Positions 7,099 through 14,140 of a DNA stretch of 50,434 bases are shown one piece after another. The notes beneath the pieces were generated by a model. It ran no database searches. It was given only the letters and a program-made list of their open reading frames with translations, and had not been told where the DNA came from. This DNA comes from a virus, in IMG/VR virus record IMGVR_UViG_3300047317_000401, positions 1 through 50,434 of that record. One strand, written 5' to 3'. Positions within the stretch are counted from its first letter, which is position 1, and each line of letters starts with the position of its first letter. A program made the translations under genes and the position numbers.

Positions 7099-7270
7099 CG
7101 TATATTCAACGCGCCGGGTTGCGCGGGATTACGGGGTGTGCCAGGGGACACCCATGTTGGGTGCCTTTGATTTTTGTGGGGTCGTTGTGGTCAAACGGGC
7201 TGGACGCGCGCCGAACGGTTCCCTACAGTCCTGAGTCCGTTGTGTGGTGAAGCCAGGGGAAGTGGCGGAA

Positions 7271-7543
7271 ATGCTGACGTTGGACGTGGCTTATGTGTTT
7301 GACCATGTGGGCGGGCCGACTGTCCTGTTGGATTTGTTGCGGCGCGGCGAACCCACCGCGACCCTCACATACCCGCAGGTGCAGATGTGGCGCCAACGGG
7401 GAACCGTGTCCGCGCCGTGGATCGTTCCCGTCCTTTATTTAATGACCCAACGTGGTCACACCCTGGGCGAACTGCTGGTCGACACCGAAGACCCTTTTGG
7501 CGTTCCAAACGTAGTCGAGGGCGTTACCGTGACGGGGGCCTGA
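7271..7543 (+). CDS. Cro-like small regulator (carph-isopro/YdaS-like)
   Basis: First gene of the early operon, 90 residues from ATG 7271, which has AGGGGAAG 8 nt upstream; the in-frame GTG 7244 is less likely. The pattern HVGGPTVLLDLL, then YPQVQMWRQRGTVSAPWIVPVL resembles small Cro/YdaS-type regulators in which a conserved Gly-Gly-Pro helix start leads into a Q-x-W recognition helix. Location, divergent from the repressor, fits a Cro role in turning to lytic growth. The function is inferred from fold-like pattern and position. Confidence 0.65.
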   Translation: MLTLDVAYVFDHVGGPTVLLDLLRRGEPTATLTYPQVQMWRQRGTVSAPWIVPVLYLMTQRGHTLGELLVDTEDPFGVPNVVEGVTVTGA

Positions 7544-7546
7544 CCG

Positions 7547-8029
7547 ATGCGGGTTCTGGGCGTGGACCCGGGGTTGGGCGGCGCGTTCGCCGTCATCGAG
7601 GAAAGCCTTGACCTTCTGATGGTCTGGGACATGCCCGTGGCCGCGTCCGGCGCCGGCACGCGCAAGGAAGTGGTCGCGCTCTACGTGGGCGACATCATCC
7701 GCGACGTGGCGCCGGACGCCTGCTTCATCGAGCGGGTCAACGCCATGCCCGGCCAGGGCGTGGCCAGTGTTTTCAGCTTCGGGCGCAGCTACGGGCTGGT
7801 GCTGGGGGCGCTTGGGGCGCTTCGGGTCCCCGTGCATCTGGTCTCGCCCGCCGACTGGAAACGTAGGATGCGCCTGGACCGGGACAAGAACAGCGCGCGG
7901 GCCATGGCGACCAGGATGTTCCCCGACGCGGGACACTATTTCACGCGGGTCCGGGACCATGACCGGGCCGAAGCCGCGCTGCTGGCATGGTTCGGGACAA
8001 AGTGGCTGTACGACGAAAAACAGGGTTGA
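7547..8029 (+). CDS. RuvC-like Holliday junction resolvase
   Basis: 160 residues with an RNase H-like fold pattern. The acidic catalytic set is visible: D7 in GVDPGLGGAFAV, E62 in CFIERV, and D137/D139 with E142 in DHDRAEAALLAW. Such phage resolvases cut four-way junctions formed by replication and recombination before packaging. It starts 3 nt after the Cro-like gene and sits with helicase, nuclease and ssDNA-binding genes, matching a recombination/resolution role. Confidence 0.85.
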   Translation: MRVLGVDPGLGGAFAVIEESLDLLMVWDMPVAASGAGTRKEVVALYVGDIIRDVAPDACFIERVNAMPGQGVASVFSFGRSYGLVLGALGALRVPVHLVSPADWKRRMRLDRDKNSARAMATRMFPDAGHYFTRVRDHDRAEAALLAWFGTKWLYDEKQG

Positions 8030-8053
8030 CTCGCCCAGCACAACGGATACTGT
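8026..8053 (+). promoter_or_regulatory. Possible internal early promoter
   Basis: TTGACT (8026-8031) and TACTGT (8048-8053) are 16 nt apart in the 80-bp gap before the helicase gene, which is one of only two sizeable gaps in the early operon. The -10 match is weak, so this is tentative. Confidence 0.3.
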
Positions 8054-8109
8054 CAGGACACGAAACCAACACGCTCTCCCGCTCTCCCCCTCCAAGGTCC
8101 GAGATTTTG

Positions 8110-8943
8110 ATGTCAAATCAAACCCATATACCGGGGCCTCGACCTTACCAACTGGAGGGCGCGCGGTTCGCGTTGGACGCGTTGTCCCCAAATCCAGAAC
8201 ACAACACAGCCAGGATCGGCCACCGCGCGGTGATGATCGCGGACGATCCCGGCCTGGGTAAGTCGCTCATGGCGATCCTCGTGGCCAAGGCATTATTCGC
8301 GCTGCGGGTCCTGACCATCGCGCCGGCCATAGGCCGCGTGTCCTGGCCTCTGGAGATCCGCAAGTTCTGGCCCGAGATGTCGCACTACACACGTGTCCCG
8401 GCGCACAACGCGTTTCCCGATAGTCTCCTGGACGACCGGATCTTCCTGATACTCAGTTACGACACGTTCAGTCACGCGGCGAGTTTACGCCGCTGGAACG
8501 GTCCTCTGCGTGAACGCGGCTGGGACCTGCTGATCCTGGATGAGGCCCACTACCTCAAGGAAGGCTCGTCCAACCGGACCAGAGCGATCTATGGGGACAG
8601 GTTCGGGCACCGAGGCATCCAGTCCACGGCGAACCGCGTGTTGTTGCTCACGGGCTCGCCCACGCCCAACCACGCGGCGGAGTTGTTCCCGCACTACCGC
8701 ACCTTCTGGCCCGACCTGTTGCTGACCCCAGAGGGCAAGCCCCTGGGACAGACGGATTTCGAGGAACGCTATACCAAATACACGGACGGCGTCTGGGGAC
8801 GCAGCATCCATGGCTCGCAGGGCCAGGAGGTCCTGCGCGAGGCGTTCGCGCCGGTCATTTTAAGGCGACGGCGCCGGGACGTGCTGGGTGAACTGCCGCC
8901 CTTGCAGGTCGAGGACGTGCCCTTGCTGGTGCGTTCGGCATGA
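8110..8943 (+). CDS. SNF2/DEAH-type helicase, N-terminal half
   Basis: 277 residues from ATG 8110, carrying only RecA-like lobe 1 of a superfamily 2 helicase. Visible motifs are the Q-like RPYQLEGARFAL, motif I DDPGLGKS (K51), motif II LDEAH (D144-H147) and motif III LLTGSPTPN. The family remodels or unwinds DNA during phage replication or recombination. The C-terminal lobe is encoded by the next gene, whose ATG overlaps this stop (ATGA), so the two products probably assemble into one enzyme. The longer upstream frame to 7987 overlaps the resolvase and is not needed. Confidence 0.88.
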   Translation: MSNQTHIPGPRPYQLEGARFALDALSPNPEHNTARIGHRAVMIADDPGLGKSLMAILVAKALFALRVLTIAPAIGRVSWPLEIRKFWPEMSHYTRVPAHNAFPDSLLDDRIFLILSYDTFSHAASLRRWNGPLRERGWDLLILDEAHYLKEGSSNRTRAIYGDRFGHRGIQSTANRVLLLTGSPTPNHAAELFPHYRTFWPDLLLTPEGKPLGQTDFEERYTKYTDGVWGRSIHGSQGQEVLREAFAPVILRRRRRDVLGELPPLQVEDVPLLVRSA

Positions 8944-9548
8944 TCGCTTCCGGCCTGTCCCAGCGGGACATCACTGACCTGTTGATGGCGGTCCCGGTGG
9001 ACGCGCTGCCTGACGTGCTGCGCGATGAGGAACTTCACCTCGCCACGCTGCGCCGGACCCTGGGCGTGGCCAAGGCCGCGCCATCGGCTGAGTGGGCCAG
9101 GGAAAAGCTGGGCACGGGCGTTGATAAAATCCTGCTTTTCGCGTGGCACACCGAGGTCATCACCACGCTGGCGGATTTGCTGCTGGACTTCAATCCCGTG
9201 ACGATCACGGGCGCCACGTCCACGGCGGAACGATCCAGAGCCGTGGACCGGTTCCAGAACGATCCCGGGACCAGGGTGTTCGTGGGACAGATCAAGGCGG
9301 CTGGGACCGCGATCACGCTCACCGCCGCCGCCCATATAGGCATCGTCGAACCCAGTTGGGTCCCCGGCGAGAACGAACAGGTCATCGCCCGCGCGTGGCG
9401 CATGGGGCAGGTCCGTCCCGTGCTGGCGAGTTTCCTTTACGTGCCTGGATCGTTGGATCAGCGGATCATGCGTGCCTTTCGCCGCAAAGCCAGCGAGTTG
9501 CTGCCCTTATACGAAGCCGAAACATCATACTCGGAAGGCGTCCCGTAA
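8940..9548 (+). CDS. SNF2-type helicase, C-terminal half
   Basis: 202 residues forming lobe 2 of a superfamily 2 helicase: FAWHTEV (motif IV), ITGATSTAERSRAVDRF, FVGQIKAAGTAITLT (motif V) and EQVIARAWRMGQ (motif VI with the arginine finger). Without lobe 1 it cannot bind ATP, so it must act with the preceding gene product. The ATGA overlap gives coupled translation. Because both junction ends look like natural protein ends, a true split gene is as likely as a sequencing frameshift. Confidence 0.88.
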   Translation: MIASGLSQRDITDLLMAVPVDALPDVLRDEELHLATLRRTLGVAKAAPSAEWAREKLGTGVDKILLFAWHTEVITTLADLLLDFNPVTITGATSTAERSRAVDRFQNDPGTRVFVGQIKAAGTAITLTAAAHIGIVEPSWVPGENEQVIARAWRMGQVRPVLASFLYVPGSLDQRIMRAFRRKASELLPLYEAETSYSEGVP

Positions 9549-10190
9549 ATGGAAGGTTTAACCGCTACGATCAGTCTCACGTTCGACCCCACCCACCCCG
9601 GCGAAGCCGGGCGGGTGCTGGACACGCTCTCGTTTTTGGCGACCGAACTGCACAAGCGGGGTGTGACCCCCGTGGTGCTGTCGCCCGATCCACCGCCGGG
9701 CGATCCCCTGGATGACCCGGATCTGGACCCCGCGCCGCCACCGCCCGACCCGGGCACCCAGACCGCGCAGGCACCGCCAAAGCGGGTCCGGGACCGCACC
9801 GCCGAACGCCGCGCCGCCAAGGAGAAGGCCGACGCCGAGGCCAAAGCCGCCCAGGCTGATGATCCTCTCCTGGGCGCCGGGGGTGGTCCCGGCACGGGCG
9901 ATCCCTTCGGGGACGACACTGATGATGACGCGCCGTTGCCGCCCGGTCCCGACGCCAAACCCGCTGAACCCGTGGAGCGTGTTCGCACCCCCAAGGAGTG
10001 CATGGACGGCAGTATCGTCCTCTTACGTCAGTGCTTCGCTCAGGGCGGCGCCGACGCGGTGAAGGCCCTTCAGAAGACCTACAAGGTGTCCAAGTTCATC
10101 GACCTGCCGTTGGATGCCGCGCCCGGATTGTGGAAGCAAAGCCTGGATCTGGCGCGGACGCTGCAAATCAAGATCCCGCCGGGGCTCTGA
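9549..10190 (+). CDS. Hypothetical protein of the replication cassette, 213 aa
   Basis: The start follows the helicase stop directly (TAAATG). The N-terminal 45 residues look folded (ISLTFDPTHPGEAGRVLDTL). A long Pro/Asp/Ala/Lys-rich middle (about 48-145) looks disordered, and the last 65 residues look helical (SIVLLRQCFAQGGADAVKAL). It lies between the split helicase and the DUF2800 nuclease, so an accessory DNA-metabolism role is reasonable but unproven. No family was recognised. Confidence 0.75.
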   Translation: MEGLTATISLTFDPTHPGEAGRVLDTLSFLATELHKRGVTPVVLSPDPPPGDPLDDPDLDPAPPPPDPGTQTAQAPPKRVRDRTAERRAAKEKADAEAKAAQADDPLLGAGGGPGTGDPFGDDTDDDAPLPPGPDAKPAEPVERVRTPKECMDGSIVLLRQCFAQGGADAVKALQKTYKVSKFIDLPLDAAPGLWKQSLDLARTLQIKIPPGL

Positions 10191-10192
10191 GC

Positions 10193-11389
10193 GTGGACGT
10201 GGCTGACCTGGGGACCCCGCTGCCGGCGCACTCGGAACTGGGCGCGTCGGGCATGGACCGGTGGTCCCACTGTCCCGGTAGCTTTGGTTTGTCCCGGCGC
10301 GAGCGCCACAAGGCTCCGACCATCCACGCGGCGACGGGCACCGTGGCGCACACCCTGATCGAACAAGCCTTCAGTATATGGGCGGCGGGCGGCAGTCCCG
10401 GGGACGGGCTGGCCGGCAGCGAAGGCGTCACGGTCGAGGTCGATGGCTACGACATCACGGTTGACGCCGACATGACCGCCGGGGTGCGCATGATGCTGGA
10501 TTACATGGACCTTCGGCGGCGCGAACTGAAGGTCACGCCTCTGGTCGAGCAAACCGTGTTCCTGGACAGCTACTTTCCCGCCAGCGAGCCGTCGCCCGTG
10601 CGCATGTTTGGCCGCTGCGACGTGCAGTTTCGCGCCGGGGACTTCGTCGAAATCGTTGACTACAAGAACGGCTCCGGCGTCCTGGTGAACGTCACCGACA
10701 ACATGCAGCTTATGTATTACGGTGCCGGGGTCCTGGCCGAACTGACCGCCCAGGGTTCGTGGCCGGCCAGGATCAGGCTGACGGTCGTGCAGCCGAACGC
10801 CCGGACGCCTGAGAAAATACGCTCCCAGGATCTGACCACGCTGGACGTGGTGATCTGGGTGGATGAGGTTCTGGTCCCGGCGGTGCGGGCCTGCGAGGAC
10901 CCGAACGCGCCCTACGCGACGGGCTCCTGGTGCAGGTTCTGTCCCGTCGCCCACGCCTGTCCCGCGCTGCTGGGCGCCGCGCGCGAAGCCGCCAGGACCC
11001 AGTTCGACGACAGCGCCGAAGCCGACACCGTTGCCGGGAGGCTGGCCCTGGCTGAGCGGGTGATCCTCTGGGCCGAAGCCATGAAGGGCTTTGGCCTGCT
11101 GCGGATCAAGGAGGGTTTGCGCGTGCCGGGCTGGGCCGAGGTCCCCACGCGCGCCATGCGCCGCTGGACCGACACCGACGCCGTCAGTCAGACCCTGACA
11201 AGCGCCGGGGTGGACGCCTGGAAAGCCGAACTGAAGTCCCCCGCCCAGATCGAGAAGCTGGTTAAAAAGGGTTCCTCGATCTGGCGCGCCGTCGAACCCT
11301 TCGTGGAGAGCAAGTCATCCGGGACCAAACTGGCCCGCGTGGGACCGGGCGATGACCTGGGCTTCGACGAAATGATGGAGCCGGTGTGA
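10193..11389 (+). CDS. DUF2800 family Cas4/RecB-like nuclease
   Basis: 398 residues from GTG 10193, two bases after the previous stop. The opening HSELGASGMDRWSHCPGSF matches the usual start of DUF2800 phage proteins. The PD-(D/E)xK nuclease core is visible as GRCDVQF (D143), EIVDYKNGSG (D156, K158) and a following NMQLMYYG. Cysteines C234, C247, C250 and C256 (CRFCPVAHAC) could hold a 4Fe-4S cluster as in Cas4 and AddB. In phages this family travels with DUF2815 and family A polymerases, as here, and is thought to process DNA ends for recombination. Its stop overlaps the next start by one base. Confidence 0.88.
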   Translation: MDVADLGTPLPAHSELGASGMDRWSHCPGSFGLSRRERHKAPTIHAATGTVAHTLIEQAFSIWAAGGSPGDGLAGSEGVTVEVDGYDITVDADMTAGVRMMLDYMDLRRRELKVTPLVEQTVFLDSYFPASEPSPVRMFGRCDVQFRAGDFVEIVDYKNGSGVLVNVTDNMQLMYYGAGVLAELTAQGSWPARIRLTVVQPNARTPEKIRSQDLTTLDVVIWVDEVLVPAVRACEDPNAPYATGSWCRFCPVAHACPALLGAAREAARTQFDDSAEADTVAGRLALAERVILWAEAMKGFGLLRIKEGLRVPGWAEVPTRAMRRWTDTDAVSQTLTSAGVDAWKAELKSPAQIEKLVKKGSSIWRAVEPFVESKSSGTKLARVGPGDDLGFDEMMEPV

Positions 11390-11592
11390 TGGACGGCGAG
11401 ATAGGCGACGACCTGGATAAGATCGTCGAACTCTTGCACGACGCCGCGCGCACGACGCGCCTGAGCGCCTGGGAGGAACAGTTCCTGGACGACCTGCGGG
11501 ACCGGGTGGTTCGTTTCGGTGAACGCACGTTCCTGTCCGACCGCCAGCGCGCCGCGCTGGGACGCATCGAGGCTAAACTTCACGGTTTGTAA
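11389..11592 (+). CDS. Small conserved-type phage protein, 67 aa
   Basis: Begins at ATG 11389, overlapping the nuclease stop (TGATG). It is mostly helical, with LSAWEEQFLDDLRDRVVRF, then LSDRQRAALGRIEAKL. This two-helix pattern is common in short phage proteins found next to replication genes, but their function is not known to me. The charged, balanced composition and tight coupling make it a convincing gene. Confidence 0.75.
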   Translation: MDGEIGDDLDKIVELLHDAARTTRLSAWEEQFLDDLRDRVVRFGERTFLSDRQRAALGRIEAKLHGL

Positions 11593-11684
11593 ATAACCCC
11601 TGGTCTTCTCCGCTCCTCCGGCCGCACCGTCTTCTCCGCGAAGCTGTCCCTACCGATCTGGAACCCTGAAATGGAGTAAGCCCC

Positions 11685-12266
11685 ATGGCTGTCCGCACGC
11701 CTATCGCTTTGCTTTCGTATCCGCATCTCTTTGTCGCCCGTCCCGCCGCGCCCGGCGCCGATCCAAGGTTCAGTTGCGCATTGCTATTTGACCAGAACGC
11801 GCAGAAGGACCCGGCGTTCCTGGAGTTGCGCAAAGCCGTGGGCGCGGCCATCGACGACATGTGGGGCGCCGGCAAGTCCCGGGACAAGGACTTCGTCCAG
11901 TCCATCCGCTCGCCCTTCAGGCGCACCCAGGCCAAGAAGACCAAAGGCTACGAGGACATGGTCGGGGGCATCTACATCCAGCCCTGGAGCAAGGACCGCC
12001 CCGGCGTGGTGGACGCGCGGCTCCAGGACATCACGGTCCCCGGCGACGTGTGGCCGGGACAGATGGCCCGCGCCACGGTCAGGCCCTTCGCTTACGATGT
12101 CTCGGGCAACAAGGGCGTGAACTTCAACCTGAACAATGTGCAAATATGTCGCATTGACGGGCCCCGCCTCGATGACCGCAAGAAGGCCAAGGACGAGTTC
12201 GACCCCTACGGCGCGGGCGAAGGCGGCTACGGTCCCGACGACGAAGACGACGACGCGCCGTTCTGA
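11685..12266 (+). CDS. DUF2815 single-stranded DNA-binding protein
   Basis: 193 residues with an ATGGAGT ribosome site upstream of ATG 11685. The body matches DUF2815 phage ssDNA-binding proteins: the start TPIALLSYPHLFVARP, the lysine-rich SPFRRTQAKKTKGYEDM, and GKVNFNLN-like strands near the end. The extreme C-terminus is DDEDDDAPF, an acidic tail with a terminal Pro-Phe like the protein-docking tip of bacterial SSB. It would coat and protect ssDNA during phage replication and may recruit host SSB partners by this tip. It shares the operon with the DUF2800 nuclease and polymerase. Confidence 0.88.
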   Translation: MAVRTPIALLSYPHLFVARPAAPGADPRFSCALLFDQNAQKDPAFLELRKAVGAAIDDMWGAGKSRDKDFVQSIRSPFRRTQAKKTKGYEDMVGGIYIQPWSKDRPGVVDARLQDITVPGDVWPGQMARATVRPFAYDVSGNKGVNFNLNNVQICRIDGPRLDDRKKAKDEFDPYGAGEGGYGPDDEDDDAPF

Positions 12267-12349
12267 TGCGCATGGGGGAGGTCATCATGGGTGTCACCGC
12301 GCTGGTCATTCTCATGTCGGTGCTGGTCTGGCTGGGGCTCACGGTATGA
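12266..12349 (+). CDS. 27-aa single-span membrane peptide
   Basis: ATG 12266 overlaps the DUF2815 stop by one base and its own stop overlaps the next ATG (ATGA at 12346-12349), so it is tightly coupled on both sides. The peptide is almost all hydrophobic after residue 8 (GVTALVILMSVLVWLGLTV), long enough for one membrane span. A GGGGGAGG sequence lies before an internal ATG at 12287. The function is unknown. Confidence 0.6.
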   Translation: MRMGEVIMGVTALVILMSVLVWLGLTV

Positions 12350-12612
12350 GCGCCGCCGAGTTCATTTTCGTCGATCTGCCCAGGCTGTCCCGGGCGATTG
12401 ACGATTTGCTGGTGGCGCATCACGGGCTGCGTCACTCGCTGGACGCCGTGAAGCGGGCTCCCGTGCCGTTCACGGTGGGCGAGGCCACGGCGATGGAAGC
12501 CTTCGGCGTCGGTTCGCCGCTGTTCCATCTATGGAACGAGTGCCGTCTGGTCGAGGCGCTGCGCGTCGCCTGGACCGGTCAGCCCTCGTCTGTTCCTTCA
12601 ATAACGGAGTAA
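12346..12612 (+). CDS. Hypothetical protein, 88 aa
   Basis: The start overlaps the stop of the membrane peptide. The product is helical, with DLPRLSRAIDDLLVAHHGL and a central VGEATAMEAFGVGSPLFHLW, and no metal or membrane motif. It is one of several short cassette proteins between the ssDNA-binding protein and ParB-like gene. I do not recognise the family. Confidence 0.7.
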   Translation: MSAAEFIFVDLPRLSRAIDDLLVAHHGLRHSLDAVKRAPVPFTVGEATAMEAFGVGSPLFHLWNECRLVEALRVAWTGQPSSVPSITE

Positions 12613-12617
12613 ACCTG

Positions 12618-13652
12618 ATGCCCGGTGCGATCAAAGATATTCCGCTTACTCAGATCCACTCAAACCCTTATCGGGACCTGGCTACCTATCCCTGGATCGA
12701 GGCCAAGGTTGAACAGTTAATGCGTTCGATTGAGGAAGTCGGGTTCTGGGAAGGGATCATAGCCCGTCCGGTTGGGGACCGGTTCGAGACCGCGTTCGGC
12801 CATCACCGGATCGAGGCCGCTCGCCGGTTGAAACTGAAAACAGTGCCCTTGATCCTGCGGTCACTGTCAGACCGGGATATGGTTCGCTTCATGGGCCGGG
12901 AGAACGGTGAGGACTATAACAGCGACTTCCTGGTCATGCTGAACACCTGGGAAGGCGCGGTCCGGTTTTTCCCGTCGATCGACGGGAAAAAGCAACCCCT
13001 TGAAATGGCTAAACTTTTAGGTTGGACGCAGCCCCATACCAAGCAGAAAACTCCAGACGGTTATATCCAGATGACGCCGTTGGCCGCTGCCTGCGCGGCG
13101 GCCTACGAGTTGGTTCGCGATAAGCATATGCAGCGAGCGGATATGCGTGGTCTGACAGTTTCAGCCGCGCGTGAAATCGTGGTCGTGGCCCGTAAAGATA
13201 TCGCGGGGTTGCAACGCGTTTCCGATATGAACCACAACTACACCGAGACAGAACTTGACGCGGCGAAAAAGATCGTTGGTAAAAGCGCCAAAAACACCGC
13301 CGATGATTATCGTAAGGGCAAACTGGCTCACAAGGATTTACGAACGGAAGTCCAACTGAACGTCTTACGGCACGCAAGACGCGACAAGCCAAAACTGCTA
13401 CCATTGTTCGCTGACTTCAGTAAAGCGGTGGTCAACAAGATCGACGGTATGCTGAATGACGACCGCGTGGCGCGGCACATAGATGAAATCGTCAAGGTGT
13501 TGCCGGAGATCACGCTGGAGGAAGATCACGCCACGATCCGGGACATCCATCACAGCCTGGGCCAGCTTACCCGGCGCGCGGACAAGGCGGTCGTGCGAAC
13601 AACACCGAGTAAAGTCGTGAAACTCAAGGCGATCACGGAGGACCGGCCATGA
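12618..13652 (+). CDS. ParB/sulfiredoxin-fold nuclease-like protein
   Basis: 344 residues from ATG 12618 with GGAG 10 nt upstream. The N-terminal ParB domain is clear: IPLTQIHSNPYRDL, EVGFWEGIIARPVG, then FGHHRIEAARRLKLKTVPL. The GRENGEDYNSD and WTQPHTKQ segments match the ParB helix-turn-helix part. No ParA is present, so plasmid-like partition is doubtful; ParB-like proteins in phages also act as CTP-dependent clamps, nucleases or regulators. Base composition is visibly lower in G+C than in neighbours and it lacks the GGGAC-rich style of the rest, which suggests later acquisition. The next gene starts inside its stop. Confidence 0.85.
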   Translation: MPGAIKDIPLTQIHSNPYRDLATYPWIEAKVEQLMRSIEEVGFWEGIIARPVGDRFETAFGHHRIEAARRLKLKTVPLILRSLSDRDMVRFMGRENGEDYNSDFLVMLNTWEGAVRFFPSIDGKKQPLEMAKLLGWTQPHTKQKTPDGYIQMTPLAAACAAAYELVRDKHMQRADMRGLTVSAAREIVVVARKDIAGLQRVSDMNHNYTETELDAAKKIVGKSAKNTADDYRKGKLAHKDLRTEVQLNVLRHARRDKPKLLPLFADFSKAVVNKIDGMLNDDRVARHIDEIVKVLPEITLEEDHATIRDIHHSLGQLTRRADKAVVRTTPSKVVKLKAITEDRP

Positions 13653-14137
13653 CCCGGGTGACTCGTAGCGCGGTGCGTCGGGATGTGGCTGGAAAAGCGG
13701 TGATTGAAGCCGCCAAGGACAGCATGATCCGATATGGCTACTACGAGCATCGGCAGGTACTGAGATCCGCCGGGGTCCTGGTGAACGCGGATGGCGTCCC
13801 GTGGGATATCGTCATGCAATGCGTGATCCAGGATCTGAAATTGAAGTTGGTCAGGGTGAACGGTGACTTCTTCAAGGACTATGTGCTGAACAAAGAGGGC
13901 AAGGCGGTTGTCCCGCGAGACGACAGCAAGATTGATCCAAACCGTTACCTCGCGGGAGCGCGCAGACCGACCGCCGGTTGCATCTCAGCGGGCGTCAACC
14001 GCTGGGGCGACGTGATCTGGGCCAAGGTCGAACACCGCCGTCGGGTTGAGCGGGGCATCGCTCGGGGCACTGAAGAATACACCGAGGCGATGAAACAAGG
14101 AGACTTGCTGGCGACCTTTGGGCTGTCCCCTCCTTAG
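13649..14137 (+). CDS. Hypothetical protein, 162 aa
   Basis: Coupled to the ParB-like gene by an ATGA overlap. It is basic at the N-terminus, with a segment (YEHRQVLRSAGVLVNADGVP) and a C-terminal helix rich in Arg and Glu. No catalytic motif is recognised. Being coupled to ParB and just upstream of the polymerase suggests a role in DNA metabolism or regulation, but nothing proves it. Confidence 0.7.
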   Translation: MTRVTRSAVRRDVAGKAVIEAAKDSMIRYGYYEHRQVLRSAGVLVNADGVPWDIVMQCVIQDLKLKLVRVNGDFFKDYVLNKEGKAVVPRDDSKIDPNRYLAGARRPTAGCISAGVNRWGDVIWAKVEHRRRVERGIARGTEEYTEAMKQGDLLATFGLSPP

Positions 14138-14140
14138 CGA

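Larger units (their letters stand above)
6982..7270. promoter_or_regulatory. Divergent lysogeny/early control region
   Basis: This 289-bp gap separates the repressor operon (-) from the early operon (+). It contains an exact 6-bp dyad (7050-7065), a consensus - strand -35, and a second dyad GGGTGT/ACACCC (7134-7153). The centre (7040-7110) is the most A+T-rich part. The + strand promoter is not clear to me by eye. No small gene is credible here. Confidence 0.6.
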
